Positions 21,697 through 24,435 of a stretch of DNA of 24,435 bases are shown piece by piece. A program made the translations under genes and the position numbers. The notes beneath the pieces were generated by a model that was given only the letters and a program-made list of their open reading frames with translations, searched no databases and was not told the DNA's origin. The number at the start of each line of letters is the position of its first letter. The first letter of the stretch is position 1. The stretch is from a virus. The stretch is from the IMG/VR virus record IMGVR_UViG_3300017757_000150, positions 1 through 24,435 of that record; one strand, 5' to 3'.

Positions 21697-24312
21697 ATGA
21701 GTTCTAGATTACATGTAAATAATATACAGCCGTATGAAGGTAATACCGTCCATTTTGATGGTAATATAAGTGCATCCGGAAACATTGTAGCATCGTCTCT
21801 GATAATATCATCTGTTACAGAATCAGTTTTATTTAAAAGTGGTTCATCTAGATTTGGAAATGATTCAGCTGATACACATACGTTCACCGGATCTATCTAT
21901 GTTAGTGGTAGTATTTTTCTTGATGATGCAGCTACTGGATCATTTGGATATGTGTCCGCTAGTACAGTTTCAGCTAGTCATTATGTAGGAGGACCAGCAG
22001 AATTAAATAATATAACAGCATCAGGTAATATATCCGCAAGTGGTAATATTTATGGAAATGTATATTATTCAAATAATAAATCATTTGCACAATATTCTAG
22101 TAACAATATTATGAATCTCGGAGTTGGTTCAGGCGCTGTACCTCTTCACTTATATGGGAATATAACATCATCGTATAATATAAGTTCAAGTAAAAATATA
22201 TCAGCAATGACTGGATCATTTTTGCAAGTTCAGATTTCCAATTTACATCCTAAATTAATATTAACTCCAACATCTTCACTAGGTGATCCGCAAATTATAA
22301 TGCAAAATTCATCAGGATCGACAGTAGCATTTTTTAGAGCAGCTGTAGATAATAATTCAGGTAGTGTATTAACAATAGGCGCTGACTCAACAAGGCCAAA
22401 TGGACATGTATCATTTGAAGAACAATTAGTATTAAGTTCATCTGGGACAGTAGGTATTGGATATCTAACTCCAACAGAAAGATTTTCAGTATCAGGATCT
22501 GTTCTATTTACTCAAGAACATCCATTACTTAAATTTCAAAGTAATTCACCGAGTGGTGATGCTCAAGTAAAATTTATGGGTTCAGATGGTTCAACATTGT
22601 TTACAATGCGGAATGATGTAACTAGTAATACATTGAATCATTTTGTCATGGGAGTAGGTACAAGTGAAGATGATTTTGTAATAGATGGAAATGGTAAAAT
22701 TGGTATAGGAACAAATGTAGTTTCAAGTTCACAATTACATGTAGTTGGAGATATATTTGCATCAAGCCATATAACATCTTCAGGTAATATATCTGCAAGT
22801 GGTAATATATTGGCAGCCAATTTAGCAGGCGCAACATTGACAATATCAGAAGAAGTATCTATTAGTGGTAACATAACAGCAAGTAATGTGAGTGCAAGTG
22901 GATTGGTAATAGCAGCGACAATGTCCATCGGACATGGTCATGGAGAAACTAATCCAGAGCATGCATTGCAAGTTAAAGGAAATATTTCCGCAAGTGGTGA
23001 TATATATGGAGCATCAGCCAAACTTAGTGCAGCTGGTGTAACTTTAGTTGATGCACAAGCATTACAATTTGCAGGAGGTATAGTAGTAGGAAGTACTGGT
23101 GCAAAAACAATAATAGAAGCAAGAGATAGTTCAGGAATAAATTTAAATGCTCCAGTAACAACTTCATTTAATATAAGTTCAAGTGGAACAATTACATCAG
23201 CGACAATGTCAATTGGATCTGCAACATCATCAAGACATGCATTGGAAGTTTATGGAAATATAAGTGCAAGTAATAGGATATTTACTCATACTTTAAGAAT
23301 ACCACAATCTGCAGATGGTTCGACTAGTATTTTCTTTGGAGCATCAGGTGATAATTCTAATGGTACTACTAATGATAACGTTGCTAGAATTTATGATGAT
23401 GGTAATACATTACAACTTGGATATAATGATACTGAAGTTATAAGTATCAAGTCCGGACCAGATTCAGATGATGGTGTAAATATTAATAGACGACTTAAGC
23501 TTAACGGCGCTTCTAGTCATTTAACAGCCTCAGGTAATATAAGTTCAAGTAAAACAATTACAGCAATGTCAATGTCCATTGGACCAGATGGTATCAATCC
23601 AGAGCATGCATTGCAAGTTAAAGGAAATATATCTGCAAGTGGTAATGTATATGCCAAAGAAGTAGTAATAAATAGAGAAGATGCCGGCCAGCCAGGCTTG
23701 CAAATATATCATGCAACAGAAAATGTTTTGGTACAACTTGAATCTGGTGATGATCAAGCATTGATAGAATTTAAAGATAATGGAACTACCGGCGGTAATA
23801 ATATTTTAGCAGGGGGCCAAGGTGATGATCTAATATTAAGATCTGATGCTGGAAATATAGTTCTTAAAGCTGGTAATACTGATGAAACATTCCGAGTTAA
23901 TCAGAATGCAAATATAACAGCTTCAGGAAATTATAGTGGTAGTGGATTTATACGAGCAATGCATTATAAAACTGCAGTTGCAGAAAGAACGGCAGCTGGA
24001 TCAGATCAAGGTGGTGCAACTACATTAACTACTACTTTAGCATCTTTAGCAGGAAATTATTTTGTTGATAATGATGATGCCAATAAAGGAGTAATAGTAT
24101 ATCCAGTTGCACAACTTCCAGTAGGAACAACAGTAACAGTACATAATATTTCAAGTGTTGTTGTTAAAGTATATCCTGGATCGGGAGATCTAATCTATCC
24201 GGGCAGTGATAATGCTCCATATCTATTAGCAGCAAAACATTCAATTGTATTAACTAAAAGAAATGATGATGGCTGGGTTGGATATTTGGGTGAAGCTATA
24301 GACTTCCCGTAA
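21697..24312 (+). CDS. Repeat-rich tail fibre protein (871 residues)
   Basis: 871 residues. The N terminus (SSRLHVNNIQPYEG) is short and may attach to the baseplate or another fibre protein. Residues about 20-750 hold roughly eleven variants of the (N)ISASGN(I) motif. They are interleaved with segments such as LHVVGDIFASS and with three copies of a longer unit (SMSIG..., then HALQVKGNISAS). This Ser/Gly/Asn repeat structure suits a trimeric beta-structured fibre shaft. Residues about 754-871 form a distinct head (AVAERTAAGSDQGGATTLTT, then VHNISSVVVKVYPGSGDLIY and DDGWVGYLGEAIDFP) like the C-terminal domains of marine phage fibres. Receptor binding is inferred; no chaperone domain is visible. 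Confidence 0.82.
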   Translation: MSSRLHVNNIQPYEGNTVHFDGNISASGNIVASSLIISSVTESVLFKSGSSRFGNDSADTHTFTGSIYVSGSIFLDDAATGSFGYVSASTVSASHYVGGPAELNNITASGNISASGNIYGNVYYSNNKSFAQYSSNNIMNLGVGSGAVPLHLYGNITSSYNISSSKNISAMTGSFLQVQISNLHPKLILTPTSSLGDPQIIMQNSSGSTVAFFRAAVDNNSGSVLTIGADSTRPNGHVSFEEQLVLSSSGTVGIGYLTPTERFSVSGSVLFTQEHPLLKFQSNSPSGDAQVKFMGSDGSTLFTMRNDVTSNTLNHFVMGVGTSEDDFVIDGNGKIGIGTNVVSSSQLHVVGDIFASSHITSSGNISASGNILAANLAGATLTISEEVSISGNITASNVSASGLVIAATMSIGHGHGETNPEHALQVKGNISASGDIYGASAKLSAAGVTLVDAQALQFAGGIVVGSTGAKTIIEARDSSGINLNAPVTTSFNISSSGTITSATMSIGSATSSRHALEVYGNISASNRIFTHTLRIPQSADGSTSIFFGASGDNSNGTTNDNVARIYDDGNTLQLGYNDTEVISIKSGPDSDDGVNINRRLKLNGASSHLTASGNISSSKTITAMSMSIGPDGINPEHALQVKGNISASGNVYAKEVVINREDAGQPGLQIYHATENVLVQLESGDDQALIEFKDNGTTGGNNILAGGQGDDLILRSDAGNIVLKAGNTDETFRVNQNANITASGNYSGSGFIRAMHYKTAVAERTAAGSDQGGATTLTTTLASLAGNYFVDNDDANKGVIVYPVAQLPVGTTVTVHNISSVVVKVYPGSGDLIYPGSDNAPYLLAAKHSIVLTKRNDDGWVGYLGEAIDFP
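22951..22985 (+). repeat. Direct repeat in the fibre gene, copy A
   Basis: A 35-base stretch starting AATCCAGAGCATGCATTGCA is identical to 23596-23630, and similarity continues for about 13 more bases. It codes for NPEHALQVKGNIS. A degenerate third copy (RHALEVYGNISAS) lies at about 23234-23272. Its conservation at base level suggests recent duplication or gene conversion. Confidence 0.85.
23596..23630 (+). repeat. Direct repeat in the fibre gene, copy B
   Basis: An exact second copy of 22951-22985, 645 bases downstream. The distance is a multiple of three, so recombination between the copies would keep the reading frame. Confidence 0.85.
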
Positions 24313-24337
24313 TAGTTAATTAAATAAAGAGTTATAC

Positions 24338-24435
24338 ATGGCATGGAGATCAAAATCAAAATTGCGTGCAAATGCAATTAAACATGGTTATAGAAGTGGA
24401 TTTGAACATAAGGTATCAGATCAATTAAAAGAAAA
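24338..24435 (+). CDS. T7-type endonuclease I (start only)
   Basis: Only the first 32 residues are in the window. The segment YRSGFEHKVSDQLKEK (18-33) matches FRSGLEDKVSKQLESK near the start of T7 endonuclease I (gp3), and the Glu at 23 lines up with the catalytic Glu20 of T7. That enzyme resolves branched DNA such as Holliday junctions. The basic leader AWRSKSKLRANAIKHG also fits. The start lies 25 bases after the fibre stop, with GAG nearby. The rest of the active site, Asp and Glu-x-Lys, lies beyond the window. Confidence 0.75.
   Translation, partial: MAWRSKSKLRANAIKHGYRSGFEHKVSDQLKE

Noticed and set aside
22020-23645. CRISPR-like or regulatory repeat array
   Set aside because: The repeats are in frame, encode ISASGN-type peptides and have no constant spacer length. 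They are protein repeats in the fibre gene.
1-24435. tRNA genes, transcription terminators, insertion sequences or integration sites
   Set aside because: The gaps are all short. I saw no cloverleaf, no GC-rich hairpin followed by a T run, and no transposase, integrase or terminal inverted repeats.

Overview
This window is a stretch of a tailed bacteriophage genome with T4-like (contractile-tail, myovirus-type) structural genes. It is visibly AT-rich. All genes lie on the + strand and are packed almost end to end, with the longest gap about 50 bases. The late sigma factor, the gp25-like and gp6-like baseplate proteins, and a GroES-type co-chaperonin point to a relative of the marine T4-like phages. 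The host cannot be named from the sequence. It must be a bacterium whose RNA polymerase can take a gp55-type sigma factor.

Bases 1-3481 are a control and host-interaction block. In order they hold the tail end of an acidic protein, a basic Cys-containing protein of unknown function, a ClpP-family serine protease with an intact Ser/His/Asp triad, a GroES-like co-chaperonin, an HD-domain phosphohydrolase, a small membrane-anchored protein and a gp55-like late sigma factor. The last three genes of the block are translationally coupled by very short overlaps.

Bases 3518-8267 hold the baseplate core: a conserved helical protein, an OB-fold/beta-structured hub or spike protein, two small unrecognised proteins, the gp25-like wedge protein and the gp6-like (baseplate J family) wedge protein. 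Bases 8277-17433 hold three progressively larger structural proteins (381, 942 and 1725 residues), which sit where T4 has genes 7 and 8. Bases 17487-24312 hold the distal tail or fibre module: two structural proteins, a LamG-domain adhesin-like protein and an 871-residue repeat-rich fibre. The window ends in the first codons of a T7-type endonuclease I.

The most interesting signal outside the genes is a 16-base motif, SATATTTATWWAAAAG. It recurs at a nearly fixed distance from the start codon in the four longest gaps downstream of the sigma-factor gene, with a looser variant in a fifth gap. It is a good candidate for the late promoter recognised by the phage sigma factor, and it would divide the structural genes into four transcription units. 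Other leads are a helix-turn-helix at the C terminus of the sigma factor, a clamp-binding-like C-terminal peptide on the HD protein, a shared C-terminal module on two tail proteins, and two unusual insertions inside one LamG domain.
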